DNA of 64,000 nucleotides from Atkinsonella hypoxylon (lineage: Eukaryota > Ascomycota > Sordariomycetes > Hypocreales > Clavicipitaceae). Location: NCBI GenBank assembly GCA_000729835.1, contig JFHB01000001.1:310001-374000 (forward strand). The letters run 5' to 3'. The translations under genes and the position numbers were made by a program. Every line of letters starts with the position of its first letter. The first letter of the stretch is position 1. This document shows, piece by piece, positions 33,332 through 45,700 of this stretch. Under the pieces are notes generated by a model. It had not been told where the DNA came from. It searched no databases and saw only the letters and a list, made by a program, of their open reading frames with translations.

Positions 33332-33511
33332 ATCTTGTATACTATTTGAAATCAGGCGTCTTTTGAAGCGTTTAAATCATATACGAGGGTATATAATGTA
33401 TTTTCAATATATGCATTATTTGCGGGTATATGTATCGTTTTCATACTGGCTATGATTCATACCTCAAAACCCAACTCTACTGATTCCGAATTCAAGAAAT
33501 GCCCACATTAG

Positions 33512-36505
33512 TTACAGAACCCTCAGAAAGTCCTGCAACGAAATCGGTTTCCTCACAGCGTTGTTCAACCCCTCATGATACGTAACCCAAACCTTGTTCT
33601 CTTCCTTCTTGACATTCTCTCCGCTAGGGGCACCTATTTCCACCAACGGCTTGGCCTCGATGAGACGCCCGAAGAAATCTCTCTTCGCAATAGTCGCCTC
33701 CTTGGCTTGATCCAGCTGCTTGTTGGGTTCCTTGGCCGCGGCAGGTCGAGACGGCTGGTGAGCCTGGTTGCCTGGCGTGGTGCCTGCGTGGAAACGGGCC
33801 TGACGCGCGGTGTTTTTGCGCAGAGCGATTGTCCGGTGGAGTTCCTGGTCTAGGACCTGGCGGACTGCATAGCGGGTTGGTGCGAGGGAGGGGAGGAGCG
33901 AGCTTGTTTCAAAGGTGGTTAGGGAGTCGAGATCGCTGTGCTTTGTTAGCTTTGGCGTCTTTGGACGGGAGGACACGGACGGGCGGGGGGAGAATACGAA
34001 AAGGCCAAGATGTACTTACGGTTCTAAGCGGTAGACAAATTGCGGTCCGCGAGCACCGACCGTCTCGCTTTCGATTCTGCCTTTTTGCAGCGTGATGCCA
34101 ATTTCGGCCAGAACTTCACTGGCTCTTTTGACCATGGCCTTCTCGCTCTCTTTGCGGACGCTAGCTGTTGAACCCTGGCTCCCGCCCACGACGACGGGCT
34201 TGACGTCTGGGGATACGAGACGGATCAGGTATGGGAGGAATTCGGTGGCCACGTCTTCGGGACTACGGAACGAGCGCGAGAGTGTCGGGCTGAGCTGTGC
34301 CCGCAGCGCTTCGAGCTGAGACCGAGTCTGCTTCTCGGCCTCTCGAGCTTGATAGTCTGCGCGGGGGCCAGAGAAGGGCAATGGCGGGCTGTCGTCCTCA
34401 GCGTCTTGCATGCCCCCCCAGCGCTTCTCGAAGCCCCCCGAGCCCGTGTAGTGCTTCGTTGGTGAGGCGAAGAGATGGTGGCAGGCCAGGATCGGCTGAC
34501 ACAAGTAGGGCGCGAGCTCCCACTCTTGAGAGGCGTAGAGCCGTGATTGGCATGCGTCGTGGAAATGAAGCCAGTCGTAAGCCTGATTGGGCTTGGTGAG
34601 GTAGATGTCGTCGTTGTACTCGCGGTTGGGGTACTCGGCAAACACTTCTGTCATAATCGTACTGATTTCCCCGCTCGTGTCAATCATTTGACGCAAGCGA
34701 TCCATGGCGTGCTTCTTTTGTTGCTCCCCGAATCCGAGCTCGGCCCGGGGCTGTTCATGCTGCGTTTTCGATCCACGCAGGTCCATGGCTTGTTTGGGGA
34801 AACCACCGCCTACTTGGAACAGCCGTTGAACAATGTCCCGAACGTTGCCTCGACCAAGGCCCCTTGCTCCCGCAGAACTGCTCGAGAGGTCGTGAAGGAC
34901 GTTCCTCTCGATCCATTGACGCGACAGTCGCTGATTGACAGCCCCCGGCGAACATCGAAATCGTCCGGCAACCCATTCTCCTACAACCATGATGCCACGT
35001 AAGTCTCCTTCGACTGCGCTCTCGGCACCACGCTTGGCATCAATCCCGCTCGTCATCCCCCAAGCTGCTTCGCAAAGCTTTCTCGCAGCATCTTTGTCGC
35101 ATGGGATGCCTTCCCTCTCGAAAATTGTCTTGACTCGGCCAACAACCGTGTCGAGGGACGGCCTACCGACATGAACAATCTCTGCCAGGCCGGATTGTCG
35201 CAGTGGTCGGAGCGAAGGGTGATAGACATCATTGCAGATGAGAATCAGGGGCCGCAGCAAGCGGAAGTCGTCTCCCTTCTTCCGTTTGCGGCTTCCTTCA
35301 TGTGTAGAGCTCGAAGGCCCTGAAGCGTTCTTCTGGTCCGTAAGAACAAGGTCGATCAGAGCCTTGACGAAACCTCCCTCCCCAGAGGCGCCTGAGCCCG
35401 ACACCACGCCGTCCACTTCATCGACGACAACACACATGGGTTTAGCCACTTTTGTAGATCCGTCACTGCCTTTGTTGTTGGTTACAGTTTTCACGCTCTC
35501 TGTGCCCAGGCTCGTGCGTATCCGATTCTTGACTACGTCGCGACTTCGGTCGTCACTGGCGTTTATCTCGAGGACTTCATATCCTGCCTGTTTAGCACAA
35601 ACATGAGCCAGAGTCGTTTTACCCAAACCCGGAGGACCAGTAAGCATCAAAATCTTGCGGTGTGGCTTGTCCTCCTCCATATGTGGTTTCATGCCTGGTC
35701 GTCGCGCAATCACAGGTCTCGCCTTAGCTCGGCCAGGAAAAACGATGGGATCCCATCGCTTCAGCCACCGAAGCACAAGGCGGTTGGTGCCGTCGTCGCC
35801 GCACAAGTCCACGAATTTCCTGGCACGGTATTTTTCAGTCCACAACATAGTCTTCCTGAATTTTGTACCTGTTGTTGGGGCCTCAACTGAAATCTTAGGG
35901 CAATCCGGTTCGCTGGGCGCTGATTCAGAATTGTTCGCAATCTCCTTGGCTGCATTATTGATCAATTCGTGTATGTCAATACCGTAATAACTCCGCTTTG
36001 CTCTTCCTTCCTTTGTTCGCGATCTAGCGGCTACTATTCTCTCGTATGACACGGCAGCAGACGCTTTCCGTTGCTTAATATTTGCTGATTTTCCGCAGCA
36101 AGTTTTGGCAGTGTAGCTTGGAGGAGCAATGCTCTCGAAAACTGAGCCCGGAAACAGTGAACGCTCGGTCGTCCAGGGTGGTAGACTTTCCAAGTCGTGG
36201 AAAGACTGTATGCTTTCTGTAAGAGTGTTTGGAGGTTCGGTGTCATCAATTTCTTTCGCACCCTTCCCACCCTCGCCAGCGGCTTCGTCCGTTCGTGAAG
36301 CATGGTGAAGCATACGCTTCTTTATGATGTGACTGTCATTCTGGCTTTCAACTTCATTTTCTGATTCATCGTCCTCCAATATGAATGGTCCGGTAGTTCT
36401 TTGTTTGGGCTTCTGTTTGGCTGCTTCTACATCGTGTGGTGTCGCGCGTTTTGAAGATATAGGGGAGCTCTGCGGGAATGTGACTGGTGACGATGCGGCC
36501 AACAT
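33512..36505 (-). CDS. CTF18: Chromosome transmission fidelity protein 18, large subunit of the alternative clamp loader
   Basis: Two exons on the minus strand, 36505-34020 and 33935-33512, with an 84-bp intron, giving 969 aa. The AAA+ module follows the RFC-box sequence LWTEKYRARKFVDLCGDD. Walker A is GPPGLGKTT (about 290-298), Walker B VVVDEVDG (about 361-368), and ICND is the sensor-1 motif. The C-terminal exon carries the conserved tail with RDFFGRL that, in this family, docks Ctf8-Dcc1. Ctf18-RFC loads PCNA at forks and supports sister-chromatid cohesion. The ATG at 36505 is the first after an in-frame stop at 36521-36523, and that stop lies on a possible acceptor TAG, so a missed upstream exon cannot be excluded. 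Confidence 0.9.
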
Positions 36506-36925
36506 GTTATACACTGTCTCCTACACTGGCTTCAACAAATGGTTTTTCAGATGCGAAAAAAACATGAAATTGAGGTCGGCCTTGGATCCTGTTGTGTGAC
36601 TTAGAAGTCGAGAATTGTGAGAAATATGTATTGGCGGTTCTCCAATCTGCTCCCACTTTACCGTGTAAGTTGAAACGAACGCGTCTTAGGTCCGGAACCG
36701 CGTTTAGTGTCCCACTTTTACAGAGTCGCTGCTTGGCTGCCCGCGGCTGCTGACACATCCAATTGCTTTCTTCTATCTGGCTCGGACGGGAAAATTCGAT
36801 CGGAGGTGTCAATTCGAGCTCGGCCAAAAAATTGGTTAACCCGTCCATTCTCTGCTCCTGAAGCTTACACGACACTTGCCATTCTTGTCCGGCAGCCACC
36901 ACCAAAGGAAGCAGCCTCGACCAAA
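36506..36925. promoter_or_regulatory. Divergent promoter between CTF18 and uS4m
   Basis: 420 bp between divergent start codons. A minus-strand frame of 132 codons crosses it (36507-36905) without recognisable domains; it could include an extra CTF18 leader exon but is not supported as a gene. Confidence 0.45.
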
Positions 36926-38708
36926 ATGCGTAAGCCTTACAGATTTTACAGTCTCAATCGGCCGGTAGGTCCCTTTCTCGGGCGACACGATGCACCGTGC
37001 CTTGCCTAGGCGCAAACTCCTTTCTCTATGATGTGTTCGCTAAATTCACAATTGCATAGAAATTACGCCAGTCATGGAACAAATACAACTTGTACAATAT
37101 GTACAGGAATGCCGGAAGAGAGCCGCAAATTCGAGGTACTCCGACATTCTTCCAGCAGAAATGGGCTGCCAAGTCGAAAACAAGAGCGTACCACGGCGAG
37201 CACATTCCCGAGAAGAAATGGGTACGCCTCTTTTCCCGCCGACTTCTCTCCGCCGTCGATCTGCCTCCCGAATATCTCGCTGCGCATGATGGATCAGAGC
37301 AGGCAGCTGGTCGTGGTTCTGGCCTGACAACATCCAACTTGACCGCGGAGGCTTACTCCAAGGTTCCCAAGCCAAGCACACAAGAACGATCAAGACGCAG
37401 ACCATCTCCCTTTGGCGACGTCAATAAACTTCTATCTGAGCAATTTACGAAAATGACGCCCTACATGCAAATGACATTTGCTCCTCTGGAGCGGAGGTTG
37501 GATACGGCCGTGTTCCGCGCTCTGTTCGCCAGTAGTGTGCGCCAAGCACGTCAGTTCGTCATTCACGGCGCTGTGAAGGTCAACGGCAAAAAGGTCAGGC
37601 TTTTTTAATTTCTGTCCATACTAATTGTAATCTACGCCAAAAATTCAACTGAAGAAGAAACATACTGACAGTTCGTCTATTATAGATGGTTCATCCGTCG
37701 TATCAGCTGAACCCCGGCGACATGTTCCAAGTTAATATCGACAAGGTCATGTACGGTACAGGTCGGCAGAAGGTGTCCGCTGTGAACAAGCGACTATCGG
37801 AGAACCTGGAAGCACGCAAGACGAAGTTCGAAGCCTTCTACAAATCAGCAATTGGCAAGGACACAACAGACTCGTCTGCAGAAGGCTCATCGTCGGAAGC
37901 TGCTGCGGCAGAAGGAGATAAAGCCGAAGTCGAAGCCACGTTTAGCGGGGATGCTACAGAGAAACAACAATCAGAACGTGCCCCTCGGGGATTGGAGACA
38001 TTATCCGAGGAGGAATCATGGAAGCTTAACAATCGCGCACTGAAGTTCCTCCTCAAAAACGTAAAAAAGATTCTCAAAAACAATCCCAGAGAACTCACAG
38101 CCAAAGAGAAGAAGCAATTACGTCTGTTTCGCACTGACGCCAAGCGCTTCCTGTCCCACCCCGAAGACAGCGTTCTCGATGTTCAAGAGCTCATGGAAAA
38201 ACTGCAGCTTCAGATGGAGAGCCACGAGCTCATGCGCGAGAGCTTTGAAAAGCTCTCAATCAAGGACGTCTCATTAGCTTCGTCTGAAACGGAGAGTTCA
38301 TCATCTTCCACTGAAGTCACTTCTGAGAGCCAACAACCAGGGTATAATCGCGAGCGTCAAATTAATAAGGGTCTCGAAGGCCTCTCAGACGAGCAGAAGG
38401 AGAAGGCACTTCGAATCATGGGCGAATCGCAACTCTCACGAGACGAAATGCGCAAGCTCGCTTCACTGTTGCAATATGACGAGGAAAACCCTATTGATGA
38501 TACGAAACCCTACGCTACGCCCTGGCGACCGCGACCTTTCATGTCTGCTTTCGCCTTCATTCCTCGCTACCTTGAGGTGAACCCTAATATCTGCGCTGCC
38601 GTCTACTTACGCCATCCGGTCGCCCGAAAGGGCATGGCCGAGGTTCCTACGCCATTTAGCTACTTGACAAGCCAGTTGACCCACAACTGGTACCTGGAAC
38701 GCGGCTAG
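36926..38708 (+). CDS. NAM9: Mitochondrial small ribosomal subunit protein uS4m
   Basis: Exons 36926-36964, 37060-37593 and 37686-38708 give 531 aa. Exon 1 codes 13 residues (MRKPYRFYSLNRP). The S4 RNA-binding domain is clear in ERRLDTAVFRALFASSVRQARQ and FVIHGAVKVNGKK, with intron 2 placed exactly after it. The protein continues with HPSYQLNPGDMFQV, then an acidic and Lys-rich extension (about 240-450), and ends in a conserved fungal block (PYATPWRPRPFMSAFAFIPRYLE). uS4m nucleates assembly of the mitoribosomal small subunit. Fungal members are longer than bacterial S4 for this reason. Junctions keep frame with GT/AG. Confidence 0.93.
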
Positions 38709-39715
38709 AATGCGACTGGAAAAGGACGCTTTGTTCGGGTTTATAATTCCGGTTCGTCCGGGAGGCAGGATGTTCGGGCTGTTGTTCAAGTCTGATATTA
38801 GAAATGCAAGTGGAGGTTGTAAATATGGAAGAGGTGACAGAAGGGGGATTGCAGGATCGACTGCATGGCGCATGATGTAGTTGCGCAGTGTTTTGTCTTG
38901 GGCATGAGCTGATTTATCTCAAATGTACACTTGCTCACCGCATGAGAATATGTTTCAGAGGGAGGACTGGATAGGCGGTCAGAATGGTGAGACCGGTCCA
39001 TCTGGTTGTATACTACGTTATTCAGCAGCTGTAATAACTCTATGCTTTGATCCATGCATCAAGCTTGAAGAGTTACATGTTTGGTCATCTCGCCGGAGAT
39101 TCCTTTTCTTTTCCACGTGAGCTGCCTTGCGTGCCTGTATAAAGTCTTGCTGTCTCTAGCTGTCGGTGTGTACTCCGTGCTTCTGTGAGACCAATAATGG
39201 CAGATTTCCTTCCTAGTGCGTACATTAGCTAGGGGAGAAACACGAGACTATGCATGGCTGTGAGCGATATTTCCTATTCAAATATACCGGTATGTTGGTG
39301 CCTAACTCCGCTAATTCATTCACAATATGTCAGAGGCAGGGCTCAGCAGATGAATAAGTGCTCAAAGCGACGATAAACTATATATTCCTGAGGCACGGCA
39401 TCAAGGCTTCAAAAATAGACTGATTCCAACAAGGTGCTGATTTGGCTGGGCTTCTCACCCTTCTTTTAGCCCTTCACCCAAGGTAACTTGCACCTTACTT
39501 AAAGCTTCCACTAAACTTAGGAGGCTTGCAATGTTCGAGCTCATGTCTTAGCTTCAGCTTGCCTGCGACTATTGATTGAAGGTGAAGTAGCAATTACACA
39601 GACATCCGTTGTACTTTCTGCTCTTCCCGCTGCCGCAGGAGAAAGGATCGGAGGAACGAATGCGTGAGCTCGCTTATAAGCTTTTGAAATCGAAGAGCTA
39701 GCCTTGCTTTGCTAG

Positions 39716-39740
39716 CAAATTTGGCTCGTAGCCAAATTTG
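39716..39740. repeat. Perfect 11-bp hairpin with 3-nt loop
   Basis: CAAATTTGGCT, loop CGT, AGCCAAATTTG. The arms pair perfectly. No neighbouring gene end explains it as a terminator, since the nearest 3' end is 1 kb away. Confidence 0.75.
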
Positions 39741-40166
39741 GGGCTTCGGTCTGAAAAGAAGTAAAGGTTATTGCGATTGACATGTATGAACAACGACACT
39801 CGTCGGGCTTGTGACCCTGGTTTCCAAGAAAACCCTGCATTAAGATTCAACGGTATAACCGTGATAATGTAAGTTGATGTGGAGGATACCGAGTTCACAT
39901 TTAAGCTCCCTTCTTCGGCGACCAATTGCCTTGGCGCTTCAATTGTCGACCACAAAAAGTCAAGGATAGGTGTTTGCATTTTTCAACCACGTCCACATTC
40001 AAGTTGACATACGGGCTCCATCTCGCTGTTGGATCTGGTCACCTAGTCACTTACAGATGCCTCCATCCCCAGACACAAGCTGTCCAAGGACTAGAGCCTC
40101 TCGGAGGTGCTATCCTCAATGAACTCACTAGGATGGCGGGAGCACAAGCACACTAATCTCCCATTA

Positions 40167-40426
40167 TCCCTTTGAGTGTGCGTAGGCAACGACGAGGTCA
40201 TGGGACCCACCCATTTCTGGATACTTCAAAGGTACCTCTGAGCACCCACAATAGCACACTCCGAACGAGATTTGTCCAATGTACCTCTTTGTACCAAAGG
40301 AAATTTCCGGTACTTCTATCATAGAGACGTTCGCGGGTAAAGTGAATTACCTTTCATCCGGACTCGTAGTGATTGGTCCACTAGCCGATTCGTGACCCAG
40401 TTCTTGCCTACGCACACTACAAGGGA
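40167..40426. mobile_element. MITE-like non-autonomous DNA transposon, 260 bp, with 5-bp target duplication
   Basis: The ends are inverted repeats: TCCCTT, two mismatched bases, then a perfect 15-bp block AGTGTGCGTAGGCAA on the left (40175-40189) matched by TTGCCTACGCACACT on the right (40404-40418). After a 6-bp spacer GGTCA also matches. The pentamer CATTA directly flanks both ends (40162-40166 and 40427-40431), as a target-site duplication would. The interior has no open frame of note. No second copy was seen in the window. The superfamily is not assigned; a 5-bp duplication is unusual for the common fungal Tc1/mariner elements. Confidence 0.7.
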
Positions 40427-41873
40427 CATTAAAATATAATGCCCTAACCCTTGGGGCATTCCCACTTGGGGGATTCCCATCTTGGGGCGGTCCCACTCAC
40501 CGCCCGCTATCGCTATCTCTGTTGTGTTCATAAGACTACACTTTCGTGCCGACCGGAAGGTACAACCAATCAAAACATCGTATTGGAGGGCACATCCATC
40601 ACTATACTACCTAGGTAGTTTATACGATATATGTACCAAAAAAAGCGTTTGAGTTACAAAAGGCTACATCACACGTCTTAGATCCCCACTGGCTAAAGGG
40701 GTTCCCACGCGACGCCCGGTTTTTGTGCTACACCACTTGCCGTCGAAACCTAGTTGTAGGTAATTAGGCGTTGGGCCCGCGTCGCGCCTGCGCTTGACTT
40801 CCGGATGGAGCCGGGCCAAGTGAAAGGGCAAGTGCCATCGGCCAGGGCTTTGGTTTTACTCCACTACCAGCTCGTGCCGGCCAACCGGCTTGTCCTACGG
40901 CACACGACCCCATTGACCCAATAGCAATAAGCTTCACGGTGCCTGCCCGCCTGAAATTTTCAAACATGATATTAAAAGCCTTCTGCAAATCCTTCCATCT
41001 TCGTTATCGTACTCCTTGACTCCGTAGTCACCATCTGTGTACTTCTCCCCTCCACTGCGTATCTCGCGCCTGCCGATTCTTCCCTTATCTTGACACTCTG
41101 GTATTGAACTCTGTTATTGACTGCAAGGTTTTTCCCCTGTCAAATGAAGGCCAGTTTTGCACAACTCTTGCAGGTTTAGACTCAGTCTCAGCCCTAGCGT
41201 GCAGCGTTTGGCAATTTCTCCTCGATCGCATCTGGCTTGAGGTTCAGCTCCTAGATCGCTCGGTTCCAGCCAGCCGGGCAAACAAACTGCTTGTTAGTCG
41301 AACCGGCGCAGTGGTCGTGGACCTGTTGAGTGAGCAGTGCCAAAAAAGAGGGCCATATTTACGCAGCTCCACCGGTTTTGTCATTCGCGAGGGGCTTGCG
41401 CCACATATTCAATTACCTACCGCGCCCTTATGATTACGGACGACTCGCTTGGATCCCGAGCCGATAATACAACTTGAGGTCGAGCTTTTTTTGCTCCAGC
41501 CATTTGCCCGTTCAATACCTTCTTCTTGCACAGCGCTTGAACCGCCCAAAAAGAGCGGTGTGCTGCTCTGACAAACTCAACGAAAAGCCCATCTCGAACT
41601 CGCTTGTTTTGCTCGGCAATCCGGCAGATCAACGTCCTTGTAGACGATATCTCATGAAACCTCGTTGGAAGATCCCACGCCCGTATTACGATTCCGCGCG
41701 GCCCACCACGCGCATCCTGCCTTTCTCTTCTTCTTTTTTTCAAATGTCTGGTACCTAGCTACCCTAGGTAGGTACTTGTAACGCAGCACTGAGGGCCCTT
41801 ATCGCCTGCCCTTGAACTGGCCGCAGCATTCACCACTACGCCAGACTACGTAAGCTGCCTGCATCTTCCCAGG

Positions 41874-44747
41874 ATGGCTGGTTGCGAAAACAAGATGTAT
41901 GATGCACTTTACGAACAGCAAACCCTCTCCAGTGTGTATGCAGACGCATCAGGTCATGTAGTGGCAGGCATGAGCGCGAACACCAGCCCTACCTCTCCCG
42001 TCCCTGCCAAGAAGAAATCGCGCCGACGAGCTGATGCTGCGAGTCAGAAACGACGATGTATCAGCACAGCATGTATTGCCTGCCGCAAACGCAAGTCCAA
42101 GTGCGATGGGGCATTGCCCAGTTGCGCTGCTTGTGCCAGTGTGTACGGCACACAGTGCATCTATGACCCAAATTCAGATCATCGCCGAAAAGGTGTGTAC
42201 CGCGAAAAGGCCGATAGTATGAAGGCTCGAAACACCACGTTGCAAGTCCTCGTTGAAGCCATCCTGAACGCATCCGAGGATGACGTCTCCTCCATCGTCA
42301 ACAGAATTCGCTCTTGCGACAACCTGGATTCTGTGGCACAGGATCTGGTTGGTCGGGACGCAGATAGCGACGTGGATACGTCGGGCGAGAAGAAGGAGGA
42401 CTATGTCGACTTCATGGCTGTCAGAGGCGAGAAGGAGCTTGCGCGTAAGATGGGTGAACTTCGATTCGAAAATGGCTCCGTCCGCTTTATTGGTGGCACA
42501 TCTCATCTCATTTACCTCGGGGACTCTCAACATGATGCCGACTGTGGTCCTGATACGGACGAACAACTGATGAGTGACAACCCCGTCACGTCGTGGACAC
42601 AAGTTACCAACGACTCTGACCTTATCACACATTTGATCAACCTGTACTTCAACTACCACTTCACTTACTTCACCGTCTTATCCAAAAAACTTTTCTTTCA
42701 AGACTTCATGCAAGGTCGATCCAGCGTATCCTCGCGGACGTCAACAAAATACTGTTCGCCTTTGTTAGTGAATGCGATGCTGGCTCTTGGGTGTCATTTC
42801 ACTGATGTAGCCGGCGCATTCGGAACTCCTGGAGATGGTCGAACGAAGGGGGATCATTTTTTCGCAGAGGCAAAGAGACTCATTTTAGAAAACGACGAGT
42901 TTGCGAAGCCCCGACTTGTTACGGTACAAGCGCTGGCGCTGATGTCTGTAAGAGAGGCCGGTTGCGGCCGCGAGGCCAAGGGGTGGATATTTAGTGGCAT
43001 GAGCTTCCGCATGGCTGAAGACATTGGGTTGAACCTTGAGGTTAGTAGCACGGATAGAGAACACATGTCCGATGACGAAATCGATGCCAGAAAGATCACA
43101 TATTGGGGATGTTTTGTGTTTGACAAATGCTGGTCAAACTACTTGGGAAGACTGCCTCAACTTCCAAAAGCGTCTTGCACCACTTCCAAATTTGACATAA
43201 ATCCCGAGGAGGACGCAGCCATATGGTCGCGGTTGACTGACGAGGGATTTGACGAGTCGCTTGAACAGCCTTCGCGGATTCGGTCTGCAGCATTGCAGTT
43301 GGCTAGTCTCTGTGAGATTAGCAGTGACCTCATGGCCTTTTTCTACCATCCTAATCACATTGGTCGATCACGGGGCAGGTCCGCCGAGTTGAAGAAGTTG
43401 AGTGAAATCCACCAGCGCTTAGAGCAGTGGCGTAAGGCGCTACCGAAGCATTTCGAGCCCATCGATGGCCAACTGCCAAATATTATTCTCATGCAGTAAG
43501 TAGCTGATTACCGAGATGACCAGCCCCTTCTACGTCACGTTGTTTGCAATATAGGGGCTTAGTCTCCGGTAACAGTTCTCGACTGTTGGACCTTGAGCAC
43601 AGCCATTACTGACAGCGAATTGCCTAGCATGTTTTTCCACCTGCAATACATTCATCTCTTCCGGCCGTTCCTCAAATATAAATCGTCTGCGTCACCGCTG
43701 CCAGCTCACGTTTCCCCGCGAAAAATATGCACGGCTAATGCAGGTGCGATATCCAAACTGATGAGGTTGTACAAAAAGCTGTACGGCCTGAGACAGATCT
43801 GCAACATCGCAGTGTACATGGTCCACAGCGCATGCACGATACACTTGCTCAACCTTCCTGAAAAGAGTGCCAGGCGAGATATCATTCACGGGGTCAAACA
43901 CCTGGAAGAGATCGCAGATGAGTGGCCGTGTGCCCGCCGTACGTTGAGCATTCTGAGCGTCTTGGCCAGAAAGTGGGGGTGTGATTTACCAGAAGATGCT
44001 GCTGTAGTTCTCCGGAGGGCTGACGAGAAGTATGGATACTACAGCACATCGGATGTTCCGTCCCCGGCATCGACCCATGCTTCATCAGGGTTTATTTCGG
44101 ATGATTGCTCCCTAGCAAAATCACCGGCAGATGAAAGTCCTATGAGGGTCTTTCCGCAAGCCAACGCAAATAACTGCATCGGCCCTGGACCACTAGATGA
44201 TCGCACGGCTTTGATGCATTCATCGCACATGGTGGAAGATGCAACGCACCGTCTGTCTCATCACCAAGAGCGACCCATGCGCCTGGATATGCCGCTCGAC
44301 TACAATGCCAACATGATGGGAGGGAGGTGGGCAGGCAACTCAGTCAATGCAGCATCTTCAGGCTTTGATTCGCCATTCTTTTCATTGAACCCGCGTGCCT
44401 CAATCCTACAAGACAGTCACCAATCTGTACCCCGCCGGATTCCTCAACTTCCAGGAAACGGCACACCGAATGGCCAGGACTGGATGCTAAGTGATGGGGC
44501 TAGATGGCAACATAGTTTTGAGGGCTGGGGCATGAGTACTACTGCTGGTAGTAGTAGTAGTAGTAGTAGTAGCAGTAGTGGTGGTGGTGGTGGATCACCT
44601 CCCGCAGTGTTTATGTTCAACCACAATAACCGCGGCAATAGCTTCCAACAGGCTTCCGGGGCAGGCCAGGATGATGAAGGATCGATGGAGTTTGAGGGCC
44701 TTACTGCGTCGCTGAGTGAAGGTGGATGGCTCCCTGGCTTGGATTGA
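41874..44747 (+). CDS. Zn2Cys6 fungal transcription factor
   Basis: Exons 41874-43495 and 43628-44747 give 913 aa. The zinc cluster uses Cys67, 70, 77, 84, 87 and 95 (CIACRKRKSKC...CAAC), preceded by a Lys/Arg-rich nuclear-localisation stretch. A fungal-specific transcription-factor domain follows (about 240-520, with WIFSGMSFRMAEDIGLNL). The intron joins ILM to HMFFHLQYIHLFRPF in frame. The C-terminus is disordered and carries a Ser9/Gly5 run coded by AGT and GGT repeats. Relatives are often auto-labelled as nitrogen-assimilation regulators, but the zinc cluster is not that of NirA, so no target is assigned. Its 3' side faces the large gene-free region before xyr1. Confidence 0.88.
44548..44593 (+). 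repeat. AGT/GGT trinucleotide run in coding sequence
   Basis: AGT repeats followed by GGT repeats encode a Ser-rich then Gly-rich run near the C-terminus of the Zn2Cys6 regulator. Trinucleotide units keep the frame open. Confidence 0.85.
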
Positions 44748-45479
44748 GGGTGCGTAAAAGTGCACACAAATATCCCCTGTCTTCGTCATCTACAGGTCCT
44801 GGCCACATGAATCTTGTCTTCGACTGATTTATAGAATTTATTCTCCAGATTGGTTTCCTTGTTTCTTGGATTGTGTACAAAATCCGCCACGGCCTCTCAA
44901 AGAGCCATCTCTTACTGCACATAATCATTCATTTGTATGTGAGATAGAAATGTGCTTAAGGAGCTCACGTTAGCTCAGGGTCACTTGCTTGGAATCATGC
45001 TTTTTTATCTACTTTGACTATTCTTATATTTCCAGTCGCTTTCAACAATTATGCCAAGTGAGGTTAGTCACAAGGCAGTGGCCGATAAAGGACTGGCCGC
45101 AAATCTTGAAAAGAATCGTGTCTAGGGGAAAGGTTTGGGCGGATGGGATGCTTTTCGTCTTCGAAGTAGAAGGCGTTTACGGACAAAGGCCAGTGCTTTG
45201 GGTCGGGGGATGAAGTAAGTGACCAGAAGTCGTGACGGAAATCAGGCTGGCTTCGATCCCGCACCTGGATGATGAGAGATGACTTACGAGTTTTGGTATA
45301 GTCGATTCAGTTTGAATAGAATAAGCCTGGCATGCTGGTATTGGCTCATGATATGCAGTTTGACTAAATTAAGGGTCTCGTAGTCATTGTTGCTTAGGGC
45401 AAGTGAACAAGGTGAAGAGACTACATCGAGCGAGGCTGCCATGTATACACTTCAAGTTCAAGTTGGAAAAGTAGAAAGT

Positions 45480-45700
45480 CTTCCTAAATTAGTAACTATA
45501 CTGGTCATATATAGGGATCTAGACGCAAGACTACACTTCTTAGTATTTGTTATTTGTTGAAGAAAAAAATTCTCTAACATAACCTTTTCTTTCCTTCTGT
45601 AGCCTTTATATCCGCTAAGATATAGAACTTTTATTTAATTAGTAAGCAAGTAAGTTAATTTAAAAATGCCTTAAGTTTAGAGAGGTGATAAATAGTGGCA
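45480..45700. other. AT-rich stretch, possible RIP-degraded repeat
   Basis: About 220 bp much richer in A and T than its surroundings, full of TTAATT, TATA and TTTAA words and lacking open frames. Repeat-induced point mutation produces such tracts in this group of fungi. No recognisable transposon protein remains, so this is only a suspicion. Confidence 0.35.

Larger units (their letters stand above)
38709..41873. other. 3.2-kb gene-free region with MITE-like element and hairpins
   Basis: No coding frame is supported. It contains an 11-bp perfect hairpin at 39716-39740, a 260-bp terminal-inverted-repeat element at 40167-40426, a GGGCATT inverted pair at 40438-40460 next to TTGGGG-TCCCA repeats, a palindromic ACTACCTAGGTAGT at 40606-40619, and an ACCTAGGTA cluster near 41750-41776 just before the regulator gene. 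The last about 800 bp is presumably the promoter and leader of that gene. Confidence 0.6.

Noticed and set aside
36507..36905. 132-codon minus-strand frame as a separate gene
   Set aside because: It overlaps the leader between CTF18 and uS4m and shows no domain; at most it hides a CTF18 leader exon.
45240..45275. GGCTTCGATCCCGCAC as the 3' half of a tRNA
   Set aside because: No matching 5' half or cloverleaf was found upstream.
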